The position numbers and the translations under genes are program-made. 64,000 nucleotides of DNA, taken from positions 62,001 to 126,000 of the forward strand of contig NZ_LQPJ01000102.1 of the NCBI RefSeq assembly GCF_002101785.1, written 5' to 3'. Shown here in pieces: positions 1 through 7,906 of this stretch (positions are counted from its first letter, which is position 1; the number at the start of each line of letters is the position of its first letter). Below the pieces are notes generated by a model that was not told where the DNA came from, did no database searches, and was given only the letters and a program-made list of their open reading frames with translations. The DNA comes from Mycobacterium palustre (GTDB taxonomy: Bacteria; Actinomycetota; Actinomycetes; Mycobacteriales; Mycobacteriaceae).

Positions 1-327
1 GATGCCAGCGTGCTGTGTCTCAACCTTGTCGAGTAGTCGACGATCGGCAGCTGACAGCCGGGCTCTGAGGGTAGGCCAGACGATTTCGTCCTCGCCGACG
101 TGATGCTCGTGGAGCAGCTTGCAGATGAAGCCGAGATGATCGTTTACCTTGCGTGCGTGTTTGCGATCTCCTGGCTTGACCCGACGGACCGCCGCCGGTG
201 CGAGGCGAAACTCGCGTGACAAAGCTGCGTGAATAACCAACATGTCGCGGACATCGACGAGCGCGGTCGGGCTCTCGGCGGGATTCCCGTGCGGATCGCA
301 CGCCCGGGTGCGGTCGGTACTAGTCAC
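1..327 (-). CDS. Hemerythrin-like HHE domain protein (copy 1, cut by window start)
   Basis: The gene runs off the left edge; the first 109 codons are visible, starting at GTG 327. The translation contains REFRLAPAAV, then HEHHVGEDEIVWP and ETQHAGI, which match the iron-ligand histidines and acidic residues of the HHE cation-binding four-helix bundle. It aligns closely with the complete copies at 2202-2984 and 4574-5350, although it lacks their extra His/Cys-containing N-terminal stretch. Hemerythrin-like proteins bind a di-iron centre and sense or carry O2, NO or peroxide; the role here is unknown. A likely -10 box, TAGGCT on the minus strand, sits 7 bases before the GTG, so a leaderless transcript is plausible. 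Confidence 0.85.
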   Translation of the reverse strand, partial: MTSTDRTRACDPHGNPAESPTALVDVRDMLVIHAALSREFRLAPAAVRRVKPGDRKHARKVNDHLGFICKLLHEHHVGEDEIVWPTLRARLSAADRRLLDKVETQHAGI

Positions 328-334
328 GAAAGCC

Positions 335-340
335 AGCCTA
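335..340 (-). promoter_or_regulatory. Probable -10 box of leaderless HHE promoter (copy 1)
   Basis: The minus strand reads TAGGCT followed by 7 bases and the GTG start. This fits the mycobacterial TANNNT -10 element placed just upstream of a start codon that doubles as the transcript start. The block TAGGCTGGC is also found before the HHE gene starting at 5350. Confidence 0.5.
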
Positions 341-451
341 GGCCCCGGACGGCGTGGCTACCATTCCCTACTTTGTGGTAATTAATCTCGCCGACCGCGA
401 CGGTCCGAAGCTAACCCGCAGCTAAGTGACGGCTGGTCCACCCCGGCTGTG

Positions 452-465
452 TTAGTGGGCGCTTA
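452..465. promoter_or_regulatory. TTAG-type operator candidate upstream of HHE copy 1
   Basis: TTAGTGGGCGCTTA, a close match to the repeated palindrome TTAGYNNNNRCTAA. It lies between the end of the 490-1068 gene and the start of the HHE gene at 327. Half-sites (GCTAAC, GCTAAG) also occur at 412-425. Confidence 0.5.
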
Positions 466-489
466 ATTTCCGGGCCGACTAGTAATCGG

Positions 490-1068
490 TCAATCGATCG
501 GTGCGCCCCACCACTCGTAGGGAAATCCCAGTCGTTGGCGTAGTGGCTCGAGGAAGACCGCCGGTAGCCCGGTGTACCACCCGTCCGCGAGTCCGATGAC
601 CGTGTTCTGGTCGACATATGAGCGGATGTAGGGAGGCAACGCGGCCGAGTTCGCCCGAAACGGCTCGGCGATGTAGCTCGTGAGCCGTTCGTGTATGTAT
701 GCCTCGCCATGCTCGACAAGCTCAGGATCGTCCGCATCGATGATGTGGAAACCATGGTTCTGGTCCCACATGCGGGGAATGTTTTCGAACATCTCCTTGT
801 ACCCGTACCCCGCGGGCTCCTCGCCTGACGCGCGACCCTCGTCCTCGGCGCGATAGGTGTTCATTTGACCGGCCATTCGCGCGGTGGATTCGTGCCAGGC
901 GACCGACGACACGTCGAGGTAGGGATTGCCGTGCGAGCGGGCCTCACTGAGGTTGTTCGGGTTTTCCTCGATTCCTGCCCAGCGCGCCCCCATCTGGTGC
1001 AGGAAGTCATCCATTTCCTGGGTGTAATTTCCGTTGAATCTGAGCCCGTCTACGTACCACATCGGCAT
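490..1068 (-). CDS. Family A protein (unrecognised WWGAPID family), copy 1
   Basis: 192 residues, cytoplasmic by appearance (no signal peptide or membrane segment). I do not recognise the family. It aligns along its whole length with the proteins at 11235-11819 and 13439-14023. Shared features are an N-terminal MWYVDGLRFNGNYTQ-like strand, an HGNP motif, a WDQNHGFHIID block followed by DDPELVEHGEAYIH, and the C-terminus LGFPYEWWGAPID. The start is supported by AGGAG a few bases before the ATG. It is flanked by HHE genes. Similar genes in this window sit next to amidohydrolases, so a role in the same catabolic or detoxification system is inferred, not shown. Confidence 0.85.
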   Translation of the reverse strand: MPMWYVDGLRFNGNYTQEMDDFLHQMGARWAGIEENPNNLSEARSHGNPYLDVSSVAWHESTARMAGQMNTYRAEDEGRASGEEPAGYGYKEMFENIPRMWDQNHGFHIIDADDPELVEHGEAYIHERLTSYIAEPFRANSAALPPYIRSYVDQNTVIGLADGWYTGLPAVFLEPLRQRLGFPYEWWGAPID

Positions 1069-1134
1069 AGTGTCTCCTAAGTTCGGACCGTCACTCTAAA
1101 GGCGATATTTGGCTGCCGGTTCTCTGCGCCGCGA

Positions 1135-1536
1135 TCACCTCGGGGTTTGACTGTCGGCCCAGTACCCTCTGCCGGTACAGGCTGTCTTACCGACATCAAG
1201 TGTGATTTCGCAGAGCAGGCTTCCTTTGCTGTAAATGCGGAGAGTTACCCATAGATAACGGCCGGCGTTCGGGTACGTAATCGTGCCGGGTTGCCACTCG
1301 GCGGCAAGCCGTGCGTCGTCGCTGCGGGCGTTGTCGACCATCACGCTGGTTCGCCACGGTAGCGGTACGTTCTGCAATGAATGTGTTCCGGCGGTGTCAG
1401 ACCAGTCGATGTTCGCCGTCGGGATGGTCGATGACCGGACTTCGTACACCACGGGATCGTCGGCGTGAGCGACCGGTGCCAGCGCCAGCGGGGAGATGCA
1501 ACTCATCAGTGCGACGATGATGGGGTAGATGCGCAT
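1135..1536 (-). CDS. Secreted MmpS-like small protein
   Basis: 133 residues with a clear signal peptide (hydrophobic segment ending LAPVAHA at about residue 25). The mature part is a short beta-rich domain: VVYEVRSS, then LPWRTSVMV, then a C-terminal pair of cysteines in LLCEITLDVGKTAC. This pattern resembles the extracytoplasmic domain of MmpS-type mycobacterial proteins, which assist MmpL lipid exporters, but there is no MmpL gene nearby and no membrane anchor after cleavage. It is divergent from the small secreted protein at 1709. The start is ATG 1536; the MmpS assignment is by motif similarity only. Confidence 0.7.
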   Translation of the reverse strand: MRIYPIIVALMSCISPLALAPVAHADDPVVYEVRSSTIPTANIDWSDTAGTHSLQNVPLPWRTSVMVDNARSDDARLAAEWQPGTITYPNAGRYLWVTLRIYSKGSLLCEITLDVGKTACTGRGYWADSQTPR

Positions 1537-1708
1537 CGTGTGCTCTTTCTTGCTCCGAATGTCGCTGTCGGCCGATGTACGGAGTCAACCACAATTGGGT
1601 TGTTTCGCAGTAGGGTTAGTCGTGAAAAATGTGAGAAGGCCGTTGCGGTTCTCCGCGACAACTTTCACCAGCCGGTTCGACCCGGCGGAACAGCAGAGGG
1701 TAAGCGCC

Positions 1709-2116
1709 GTGACTTTGAAACGATGCATCGGACTCTGGGGCGTCGGAGCTGCGCTCGCCGCAATCGCGGCCGTGGCCGAGGGTGTGGCCGCGCCGGGTGT
1801 GGCATCCGGTGTGCCATGTGACGGGGTGAGTTGCGCCGACCATGTGCGGACAGGTGCAGTCGAGGGTGCTTCATGCGAGGCCATGCGCATCTACCCATTC
1901 GGAGTGGATGCGAGCGGCAACACCTTGATCTGTCTGGCCTCATACCGCCACCCGAGGACGAACACCTGGACGCGAGTTCCGCAATTCGACGGGGTGAAAT
2001 TTTACGGCGAGGCTTGTTCCGATGACCAGGCCGCCGCGCAATCACCTGAAGGCATACCGCTTCGGTGCACCGACTCGATATGGCAGCAGTACATCATCGG
2101 GATTCCGCAAGGCTAG
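1709..2116 (+). CDS. Small secreted cysteine-rich protein, unknown function
   Basis: 135 residues from GTG 1709, chosen because AGAGGG lies about 8 bases upstream and because the protein then begins with a signal-peptide-like segment (GVGAALAAIAAVAEGVAA). An in-frame upstream extension to 1529 lacks these features. The mature region has six cysteines, compatible with three disulfides, and many aromatic and charged residues in a compact domain. I do not recognise the family; small Cys-rich exported proteins of this kind are common in mycobacteria. It is divergent from the MmpS-like gene, and the two could share a regulatory region at 1537-1708. Confidence 0.65.
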   Translation: MTLKRCIGLWGVGAALAAIAAVAEGVAAPGVASGVPCDGVSCADHVRTGAVEGASCEAMRIYPFGVDASGNTLICLASYRHPRTNTWTRVPQFDGVKFYGEACSDDQAAAQSPEGIPLRCTDSIWQQYIIGIPQG

Positions 2117-2201
2117 TTATGTCCGGATGGCGCCTGAAGAAGCGGTGCAGGGCGTACAGATGGCGTGGTTCGGGCACGTGCCACATAGCAATTCGCAGAA
2201 C

Positions 2202-2984
2202 CTAGGGCCGCCTAGTGCCGTGAACGCGGGCGGCGCGGCGGACGTACATGAGGCGCGCCAGTGGGGGGATGGCAATTTTGGCCGGAGCTGAAAGGGAGTA
2301 CAGCACCACGTTGGTGAGCCGCCGGTTCACCCGGTAGCAGGTCATGCCGACGATGAAGAGAACAGCTTTGAATGAAAGCACAGCTTTCCCCCCTTCGTTT
2401 ACGGCGTGCCACTCGGCTTCGCTCAAGTAAGCGGCGGCCAGCGGGAGAATGTCGCGTTCTTCGTCGTCGAGGTGACGATCCACCAGCCGGGACAGCGCGT
2501 GCAGCTCGTTCGCCAGTGCGTCGCCGTGGTGGTGATCGAGGTGCAAAAACCATTGGCGCCGAGCATCTTCGACCCGTTCGATGCAGCTCGTGATGTCCGC
2601 ATGTTGGATCTCGATCTTGTCGAGCAGCCGACTTTCCTCGGCGGAGAGGCGTTCTCGTAGGACGGGCCAGAGGATCCTGTCCTCGCCGTCGTGATGCGCA
2701 TGAAGGGCGTAGCACAGCATGCCGAGATATTCATCGACGGCTTGAGCATGCTTGCGATCCCCTGGCTTGACTCGCGCCACTGCCGCGGGCGCGAGGCGAA
2801 ATTCCCGGGATGCGGCCGCATGAAACACCAGCATGTCGCGGATGTCGACAAGCTCAACCGTGCCGCCACCGCAGTTCTGCAGATCATCGACGGGGCAGAT
2901 CCAGGTGTAGCGAGCAGGATCCTTCCGGCAGCGGTCGGTGTGACGGTGAGCCGTGAACGTCGGAGTTCTGCCGGTCTCAGTCAC
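2202..2984 (-). CDS. Hemerythrin-like HHE domain protein (copy 2)
   Basis: 260 residues from GTG 2984; this start matches the N-terminus of copy 3 (VTETGRTPTF versus MTEISSTPAF), so the longer ATG at 3017 is rejected. An N-terminal stretch HRHTDRCRKDP...CPVDD carries extra His and Cys residues. The HHE core has a first ligand region in DMLVFHAAASREF, HAHHDGEDRILWP, IQHADIT and HLDDEERDILPLA, which are the expected di-iron ligands of the four-helix bundle. A hydrophobic C-terminal segment (about 205-245) is followed by the conserved tail RRAARVHGTRRP. The upstream region resembles that of copies 1 and 3. Substrate or signal is unknown; O2/NO/redox sensing is typical of the family. Confidence 0.85.
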   Translation of the reverse strand: MTETGRTPTFTAHRHTDRCRKDPARYTWICPVDDLQNCGGGTVELVDIRDMLVFHAAASREFRLAPAAVARVKPGDRKHAQAVDEYLGMLCYALHAHHDGEDRILWPVLRERLSAEESRLLDKIEIQHADITSCIERVEDARRQWFLHLDHHHGDALANELHALSRLVDRHLDDEERDILPLAAAYLSEAEWHAVNEGGKAVLSFKAVLFIVGMTCYRVNRRLTNVVLYSLSAPAKIAIPPLARLMYVRRAARVHGTRRP

Positions 2985-3114
2985 GGGGCCGGCCCAAGCC
3001 TCGAAGGGATGCCTCACCCGCCAACGTCATGGTTGCTGACGCTTGGGATAACGGGGTCCTGCGTCGCACCACAGTCGGAAAGGCACTCGCAATCGTCGGT
3101 TTCACGTGACGAGA

Positions 3115-3687
3115 TCAGCCTGACTGGGTGACGGTCTTGGCGCCGCGCTCCGCCGCGAATTCCGGCCAGGCGAGGCGTGCGTCAGGACCGCCGAACCACT
3201 TCTGCGGGAAACCCAGCCTGTCGCGCCACACGGCCTGAACGATCGAAGGCGGGAACGTGTTGTTCTTGACGCACGACACCCCGATCACGTTGAGGTGGTA
3301 AGCCACCTCTGGGTTCGCCTTGGCGACGTCGATCCAGGGTTGCACCGCTTGAACGTGCCACCCGTCATCGCCCAGCGAGACCAGGTCCGGGTCGTCGCGG
3401 GGGACCATATTGCGGATCTCCATCGCCGCTAGCGATGGCGAGAGGATCCGCAGATTGCGCAGCAGGTTATCCACATCTTCGACCTCGGCGCGCAGCGCCG
3501 CGAGGCCATCGCGGCGAAACACGCTGGCATGGGTATAGATGGGATGTCCCCAGGTGCGACCGAAGAAAGTACCACGGGCCGGGTCGACGCCCGGGTACAC
3601 CTTTTCCACTCCGCGTGTATCCAGCTCGTCCAACGCAGTCGGGGCCATCCCCCGGTTGAAGCGGTAAAGCCATACGGTGAACATCAT
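3115..3687 (-). CDS. Family B protein (unrecognised), copy 1
   Basis: 190 residues, no signal or membrane segment. It is a paralogue of the protein at 14107-14649. Shared blocks are an N-terminal MMFTVWLYRFNRGM strand, GTFFGRTWGHPIYTHASVFRRDG, a VDNLLRNLRILSP helix, IPRDD/VPRDD followed by an L-x-x-LGDDGWH block, and the C-terminal LGFPQKWFGG. The DDPDLVSLG and LGFP..W positions align with family A, so A and B look like two branches of one superfamily. It lies 39 bases downstream of a divergent A copy in the same orientation, the same A-then-B order as at 13439/14107. Function is unknown; a partner subunit is a reasonable guess. Confidence 0.8.
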   Translation of the reverse strand: MMFTVWLYRFNRGMAPTALDELDTRGVEKVYPGVDPARGTFFGRTWGHPIYTHASVFRRDGLAALRAEVEDVDNLLRNLRILSPSLAAMEIRNMVPRDDPDLVSLGDDGWHVQAVQPWIDVAKANPEVAYHLNVIGVSCVKNNTFPPSIVQAVWRDRLGFPQKWFGGPDARLAWPEFAAERGAKTVTQSG

Positions 3688-3726
3688 CGCGCTTCCATCC
3701 TTGTGAGTCTCATCAGCGGCCCTGCG

Positions 3727-4278
3727 CTAGTCGTCGATCTGGGCGCTCGGCCACGCGTAAGGCAACCCCATTTCCTGCCGGATGATCTCCATGAGGATCG
3801 TCGGCGGCAGGTGGCCCGCGGCGAACGAATTGAGCACGATCGAGTTGACGTAGTGCTTGCAGGTGTCCAATCCGAAGTTTTCTGGGCGGTCTTCCTCCGG
3901 CATCGTCCAGAGATCAGCCATGTGGCTCGTCAGTCGCTCATGAATTCGTTCTTCGCCCAGCTCCAGGAACTCCGGGTCGTCGCGGTCGAAGATGTGGATG
4001 CTCTCCATCCGGGTCGCCTGGTCGGGCAGGAGTTCGAAGAGCGGCATGAACAGCCCGTTGTCCTTGTCGTAGAACTTCGCGTCGAGCTCGCCGCGGCGGT
4101 TCTCAACCGAATCGAGCCAGGCGATGCTCATGGTCTTCATAAACGGGTTTCCGTGAACCCGACAGCCATAGTCGCGTCGGTCATCGCTGGCCCACTCGTC
4201 CCCCCACTCACCGTTGATCGCGGCATCGACCTCGCGGGTGTAGTTGTCGTTCCAATTGATCGAGTCGATGTACCACAT
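3727..4278 (-). CDS. Family A protein, divergent copy
   Basis: 183 residues. It keeps the family A framework: MWYIDSINWNDNYTREVD at the N-terminus, an HGNPF motif, LFELLPDQ...IHIFDRDDPEFLELGEERIHERLTS in the middle, and a diverged C-terminus MGLPYAWPSAQIDD in place of LGFPYEWWGAPID. This copy bridges families A and B because its DDPEFLELG resembles both. It is followed after 39 bases by a family B gene, so the two are probably one transcript. A TTAG-type palindrome sits 89 bases upstream of the ATG. No known domain recognised; catalytic function not implied by any motif I can name. Confidence 0.8.
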   Translation of the reverse strand: MWYIDSINWNDNYTREVDAAINGEWGDEWASDDRRDYGCRVHGNPFMKTMSIAWLDSVENRRGELDAKFYDKDNGLFMPLFELLPDQATRMESIHIFDRDDPEFLELGEERIHERLTSHMADLWTMPEEDRPENFGLDTCKHYVNSIVLNSFAAGHLPPTILMEIIRQEMGLPYAWPSAQIDD

Positions 4279-4366
4279 GGCAAGTCACACTCCCTCGAGG
4301 AAGACGTAATGGCCGACCGTGATCTCCGCCCGCCACCACAAATCCTGCGTCGTTCGGACCATACTG

Positions 4367-4380
4367 CTAGCGGGTACTAA
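4367..4380. promoter_or_regulatory. TTAG-type operator candidate upstream of the A-B pair
   Basis: CTAGCGGGTACTAA matches the window-wide palindrome YTAGYNNNNRCTAA and lies 89 bases upstream of the ATG at 4278. Confidence 0.55.
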
Positions 4381-4573
4381 CCGCAATGCTCAACGCGCGG
4401 CAGCTAGCGCGTGAGTTGAAGTCGCAGCTGCTGCTACGTTTTACGATTCCTATCGACCACTCGCACCCCGGTTGACTTAGCCGACGGTAACCCTACGAAG
4501 CGCCGTGTCCGGGACGAATCGACCTCCCGTGCGCGATGGTCATCGCGGGCGAGTAGCCCGGGGTGCGAAGCTG

Positions 4574-5350
4574 TTAGGGACGCCTCGTGCCGTAGACGCG
4601 TGCGGCGCGGCGGGCGTACATGAAGCCGCCTATCCGGACGACGGCGGGTCGAAGTGGGGCGGGGATCACACCGAGGATCACCTGTATGAGCTCGCGGTCT
4701 GTCCCATAACAACACAAGCCGGCAGCAAGCAGCAGCATCTTCGGCGAAAGCGTCAATCCGGCCTCGTTGATGGCGCGCCATTCGCGTTCGCTCATGTACG
4801 CCTCCGCCAGCGGGAGAATGTCGCGTTCTTCGTCCTCGAGATGTGTGGTGACCAAGTCGTAGAGAGTTTGCAACTCGTTCGACAATGCGCTGCGCCGGGC
4901 GCGGTCGGGATTTTCCACCCACTCGCGGCGAGCTTTGTTGACGCGCTCGATACTGTCGTTGATGCCGACATGCTGGCTCTCGATCTTGTCGAGCAGCCGA
5001 TTCTCGTCAGCGGATAGCCGCGGCCGCAGGACCGGCCAGAGGATCGCGTCCTCGCCGCCATGATGTTCGTGGAGCATGTCGCAGATCAGGGTGAGATGCT
5101 CGTCGACGTATCTAGCCTGCTTGCGATCACCAGGGTCAACTCGACTGACCGCCGCGGGCGCGAGGCGAAACTCCCGTGCCAACGCGGCGTGAAGAATCAG
5201 CATGTCCCGAATATCGACACTTGAGGACGCGCCTCCCGCCGGCCCACTCGCGGCGTCGGGGCATGTCCAGGTGTGTCGAACGGGATCTTTTTGACAGCGG
5301 TCCGTATGACGGTGCGGGCTGAACGCCGGCGTGCTGGAGATCTCGGTCAC
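4574..5350 (-). CDS. Hemerythrin-like HHE domain protein (copy 3)
   Basis: 258 residues from GTG 5350. Likely ligands are H54, the H94-E-H-H97-GGED cluster, H127, and H170-LEDEERDILP, the classic HHE four-helix-bundle spacing. The N-terminus has HRHTDRC and a second Cys, shared with copy 2. Residues about 204-244 are hydrophobic and could associate with membrane, and the protein ends MYARRAARVYGTRRP like copy 2. The -10-like TAGGCT ends 6 bases before the GTG, so translation may start at the 5' end of the mRNA. Hemerythrin-like proteins usually handle O2, NO or peroxide; the link with families A and B is seen only as gene order. Confidence 0.88.
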   Translation of the reverse strand: MTEISSTPAFSPHRHTDRCQKDPVRHTWTCPDAASGPAGGASSSVDIRDMLILHAALAREFRLAPAAVSRVDPGDRKQARYVDEHLTLICDMLHEHHGGEDAILWPVLRPRLSADENRLLDKIESQHVGINDSIERVNKARREWVENPDRARRSALSNELQTLYDLVTTHLEDEERDILPLAEAYMSEREWRAINEAGLTLSPKMLLLAAGLCCYGTDRELIQVILGVIPAPLRPAVVRIGGFMYARRAARVYGTRRP

Positions 5351-5356
5351 TGGGCC

Positions 5357-5362
5357 AGCCTA
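5357..5362 (-). promoter_or_regulatory. Probable -10 box of leaderless HHE promoter (copy 3)
   Basis: TAGGCT on the minus strand, 6 bases before GTG 5350. The surrounding GAGGCTTAGGCTGGC is close to the sequence before copies 1 and 2. Confidence 0.55.
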
Positions 5363-5490
5363 AGCCTCCAAATCTGTCCTCCCAAGGCTCTAATTTGTGA
5401 CCGCTAACGTCCCGGCGGGCCGCTGCGTGGTGGGGCCGGGGGTCGAAGTGCCGCGTCCGTTCAATTCTCGACACTATTTTGAGATCCGAT

Positions 5491-5504
5491 CGTCTCGTAA
5501 CGTA
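5491..5504. promoter_or_regulatory. Operator candidate shared by TetR 5520 and HXXEE gene 7130
   Basis: CGTCTCGTAACGTA lies 16 bases before the GTG of the TetR gene. The same 14 bases with one change (CGTCTCGTATCGTA, minus strand) occur at 7907-7920 upstream of the HXXEE gene. TetR proteins commonly bind such a site before their own gene and a divergent or nearby target. Confidence 0.5.
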
Positions 5505-5519
5505 GTAAGCTAACCCCTC

Positions 5520-6215
5520 GTGAACCGTCTCCCTCGCCAGAGGCAGGACGTGGCGCAACGACGCCCGGGCCGACCTCGCATCACTGACGAGGCCGCGGTC
5601 GCTCGCGCGGTGCTCCAGGCCTTGGTGGATCGGGGCTATGACGGGATGACCGTCGACCACGTCGCCCGGCTCGCCGGGGTCGGTCGCGCCACGCTGTACC
5701 GGCGCTGGCCGACGAAGACGGCCATGGTCATCGATGCGCTGAAACGGAGCCAGGTGGCCGTTCTGGAAGATCCTGACAGTGGCGACCCTCAGGCTGACTT
5801 CGAAGTCCTGCTGCGCGTTCTGTATGCCGCGATCGAGCGGGAGCACCCCATCATCCGGGCTCTGGAAATAGAGACACACCGTCACCCCGACCTGGGTGTT
5901 GCGCTGCAGCGCGACTTCGTGGCGCAGCGAAAGGACGTCCTCATCGGCGTGCTGCGTCGGGCTGCCGCCGATGGACTGCTTCGAGCACCGTCCGACCTGG
6001 AGCTTCTCGCCCGGGTGGGTCCTGCCCTGATCTGGGAGCAATTCGCCTTGTCGGCCGAGGGGCCGTGGGACTCGGACCTACTCCGGCGGATCAGCGACCT
6101 CATCTTCGTCGACCGCGTGCCCTCCCGCGCCGGCATTAACGAGCATGATCGCGCGGCTGATGTCGGTAGCAACGATGCGACGTACTCCGTCGCCCACGAG
6201 CTTGGATCCGCGTGA
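5520..6215 (+). CDS. TetR/AcrR family transcriptional regulator
   Basis: 231 residues from GTG 5520. The N-terminal helix-turn-helix is typical: GRPRITDEAAVARAVLQAL, then DRGYDGMTVDHVARLAGV, then GRATLYRRWPTKTAMVIDAL (about residues 16-75). The C-terminal ligand domain resembles the TetR_C type with the HPDLGVALQRDFV and LIWEQFAL regions. TetR proteins repress until a small effector binds. It is divergent from HHE copy 3 and precedes another TetR in tandem. A TAAGCT box 8 bases before the GTG suggests a short or absent leader, and the CGTCTCGTA site lies in the promoter, pointing to autoregulation. Effector unknown. Confidence 0.92.
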   Translation: MNRLPRQRQDVAQRRPGRPRITDEAAVARAVLQALVDRGYDGMTVDHVARLAGVGRATLYRRWPTKTAMVIDALKRSQVAVLEDPDSGDPQADFEVLLRVLYAAIEREHPIIRALEIETHRHPDLGVALQRDFVAQRKDVLIGVLRRAAADGLLRAPSDLELLARVGPALIWEQFALSAEGPWDSDLLRRISDLIFVDRVPSRAGINEHDRAADVGSNDATYSVAHELGSA

Positions 6216-6374
6216 CTAGGCGCTGGTCAGAAACCGGAGACGAAGGAGAATTGCCCATAGCCTGAATCATCATCGACGAATGCTGGCATAGAGCAGGCAG
6301 TGGCTTTTCCTGCAGCACTGCCACGGCGGCCACCGCGCGATCGTGATCTGCGTCGCGCGGCATGTCGTGTTGCC

Positions 6375-6388
6375 TTAGTGGGCGCTAA
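6375..6388. promoter_or_regulatory. TTAG-type operator candidate upstream of TetR 6437
   Basis: TTAGTGGGCGCTAA, a good match to the repeated palindrome, 48 bases before the ATG at 6437. Because it precedes a TetR gene, this TetR is the best local candidate for the factor that reads the TTAG-type sites. Confidence 0.6.
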
Positions 6389-6436
6389 ACTTCCTCCAAA
6401 GGCTGGAAAACCCGGGACACTGAGGTGGCATTCAAG

Positions 6437-7087
6437 ATGGCTAGACGGCAGGACGTCGAGACGCGCTCGTCGCGACAGAAGGAGTTCATTGCGGCCGCGG
6501 CGCGGCTCTTCTCGGCCCGCGGTTACCACGCCGTCGGCATCAACGAGATCAGCGCCGAACTCGGGCTGTCCGGACCCGCTATCTACAACCACTACTCCAG
6601 CAAGCAGGCACTGCTGATCGCGGTGCTAGACGACGTGATCACCACCCATCTGGAGAGCACGCGCGATCTTGTGTCTTCACTGACGGACCCGTACGAGACG
6701 CTGGCGGCCATCATCGACCACCACCTCGCTTTCGTATTCGATCAGTACGAAAACATCGTGACGTGGCGCACTGAATTTCGGAACCTTCCAGAAGCCGACA
6801 GCCATCGGCTGCGTTACCTGCAGCGCCTCTTCATTGGCGAATGGGTTAGGACCGTATCCAAGTTGCGCCCGGAGTTGGACGAAGGCGTAGTGCGAGCAAT
6901 GTGTGATGCGGCGATCGCATTGCTGCAGTCACCGACGGAGCCTTGTGCCGCGGACCCTCGGAAGCGGCCTTCGCACAGCGGATTGCCGCGGGAGGAACTT
7001 GCGCCCGTGCTCGCCCAGATGGCCTTGGATGCGCTGCTGGGCGCCCGTGTCCCCGCAGAAGCGGGTGCCAGTAACGGCGCGGCCTAG
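6437..7087 (+). CDS. TetR family regulator (candidate master of the TTAG-site regulon)
   Basis: 216 residues from ATG 6437, preferred over GTG 6425 because GAGGTGG lies about 8 bases upstream. The N-terminal HTH reads SRQKEFIAAAARLFSARGYH, then AVGINEISAELGLSGPAIYNHYSSKQALL, a clear TetR DNA-binding domain. The rest is an all-helical ligand domain similar to lipid or acyl-CoA-responsive TetRs. The operator-like palindrome TTAGTGGGCGCTAA is in its own promoter, and matching palindromes precede amidohydrolase, LLM, AhpD-like, HHE, family A and DUF3500 genes. I infer that it controls them; this needs binding data. The gene ends within a 15-base tandem duplication. Confidence 0.92.
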   Translation: MARRQDVETRSSRQKEFIAAAARLFSARGYHAVGINEISAELGLSGPAIYNHYSSKQALLIAVLDDVITTHLESTRDLVSSLTDPYETLAAIIDHHLAFVFDQYENIVTWRTEFRNLPEADSHRLRYLQRLFIGEWVRTVSKLRPELDEGVVRAMCDAAIALLQSPTEPCAADPRKRPSHSGLPREELAPVLAQMALDALLGARVPAEAGASNGAA

Positions 7088-7110
7088 TAAAAGCAGGCCT
7101 AGTAAAAGCA
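7081..7110. repeat. 15-base perfect tandem duplication at TetR 3' end
   Basis: GGCCTAGTAAAAGCA occurs twice back to back. The first copy contains the TAG stop of the TetR gene, so the second is non-coding. A simple slippage duplication. Confidence 0.9.
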
Positions 7111-7113
7111 GCG

Positions 7114-7131
7114 GACGGTTAGCCGACCGTC
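7114..7131. terminator. Possible hairpin between convergent genes
   Basis: GACGGT, loop TAGCCG, ACCGTC, then a T run shortly after on the plus strand (7138-7143). The hairpin could end transcription from both convergent genes. It overlaps the last codons of the HXXEE gene, so it is weakly supported. Confidence 0.3.
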
Positions 7132-7825
7132 AGGCTTGCTTTTTCGCTGCGCGGCTTCGCTGGGCGGCTTCAAACTTTTCCGGAATCCGGAAGCGCGCCA
7201 GTTCGTCTTCGTCGAACGGGTGGTAATTCGGATCATCGCTACCGAGCCACACTTGTTCGACCAGATAAAAGCAGCCCACCCCGCCGGCGATTGTGTATGC
7301 GACTGCGAGCGGCCAGTCCCATGCGCCAACCAGGCCGTGATCGTAGATGTACTTCACATAGATCACACCCAGCGGCAGCCAACCGAGCACGGCTGTAATG
7401 GTGCCGGGGCTGATCAGGGATCGGATCTGATAGTTCACGACGATGCCGTGGCCGATCACCTGAAGGACTGACCCGAAGATGAAGGTTCCCAGTGCCAGCC
7501 AAATCGTGTGCGGGAAGAAGACCGGCAGAAGGTAGAAGACGTACGCAAAGGTGCAGTTGGCCGCCGCCGACGAGAGCTGGTTCAGCGGCTTGAAAAAATT
7601 TCCGCCCACCAGCGGGATGAATATCTTATTGGCCACGTACGGAAATCCGCCGGGCCAGCTGTACTCCTCGAATTGATGCAGGACAACAATGATGAAGTTA
7701 ATGATCACAATTCGCTGGAGAACATCGAGGTGCTTCCAGGCGATCGCAAGGTAGATGCCCGCGATCAACCCAGAGACGACGCCCACGTCGTGCCAATGCC
7801 GCGAGAAAAATTTCAACGGGGTCAT
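7130..7825 (-). CDS. HXXEE domain membrane protein (copy 1)
   Basis: 231 residues from ATG 7825; AAGGAG about 9 bases upstream sets the start, so an upstream extension to 7927 is rejected. The protein has about five hydrophobic segments. The sequence ILQRIVIINFIIV...LHQFEEYSW carries the motif H-x-x-E-E that names the HXXEE family, and a second conserved GHGIV segment follows. The C-terminus is charged and cytoplasmic. The family is poorly characterised; a metal-dependent membrane enzyme has been suggested by motif only. A copy of the CGTCTCGTA site about 82 bases upstream suggests control by the TetR at 5520. A second HXXEE gene lies at 24639-25346. Confidence 0.82.
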   Translation of the reverse strand: MTPLKFFSRHWHDVGVVSGLIAGIYLAIAWKHLDVLQRIVIINFIIVVLHQFEEYSWPGGFPYVANKIFIPLVGGNFFKPLNQLSSAAANCTFAYVFYLLPVFFPHTIWLALGTFIFGSVLQVIGHGIVVNYQIRSLISPGTITAVLGWLPLGVIYVKYIYDHGLVGAWDWPLAVAYTIAGGVGCFYLVEQVWLGSDDPNYHPFDEDELARFRIPEKFEAAQRSRAAKKQA

Positions 7826-7906
7826 CTCCGACTCCTTATTTGACCTGGTTGCAACCGCCCCGACGCGCCGCGCCGACCAAGTGGTTGGCGACCGACTGCC
7901 GAATCG

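Noticed and set aside
2691..3131. A plus-strand open frame antisense to HHE copy 2
   Set aside because: The minus-strand HHE gene has all iron ligands; the antisense frame has no motif.
5136..6041. A 301-codon open frame on the minus strand
   Set aside because: It is antisense to TetR 5520 and overlaps HHE copy 3; composition is that of a shadow.
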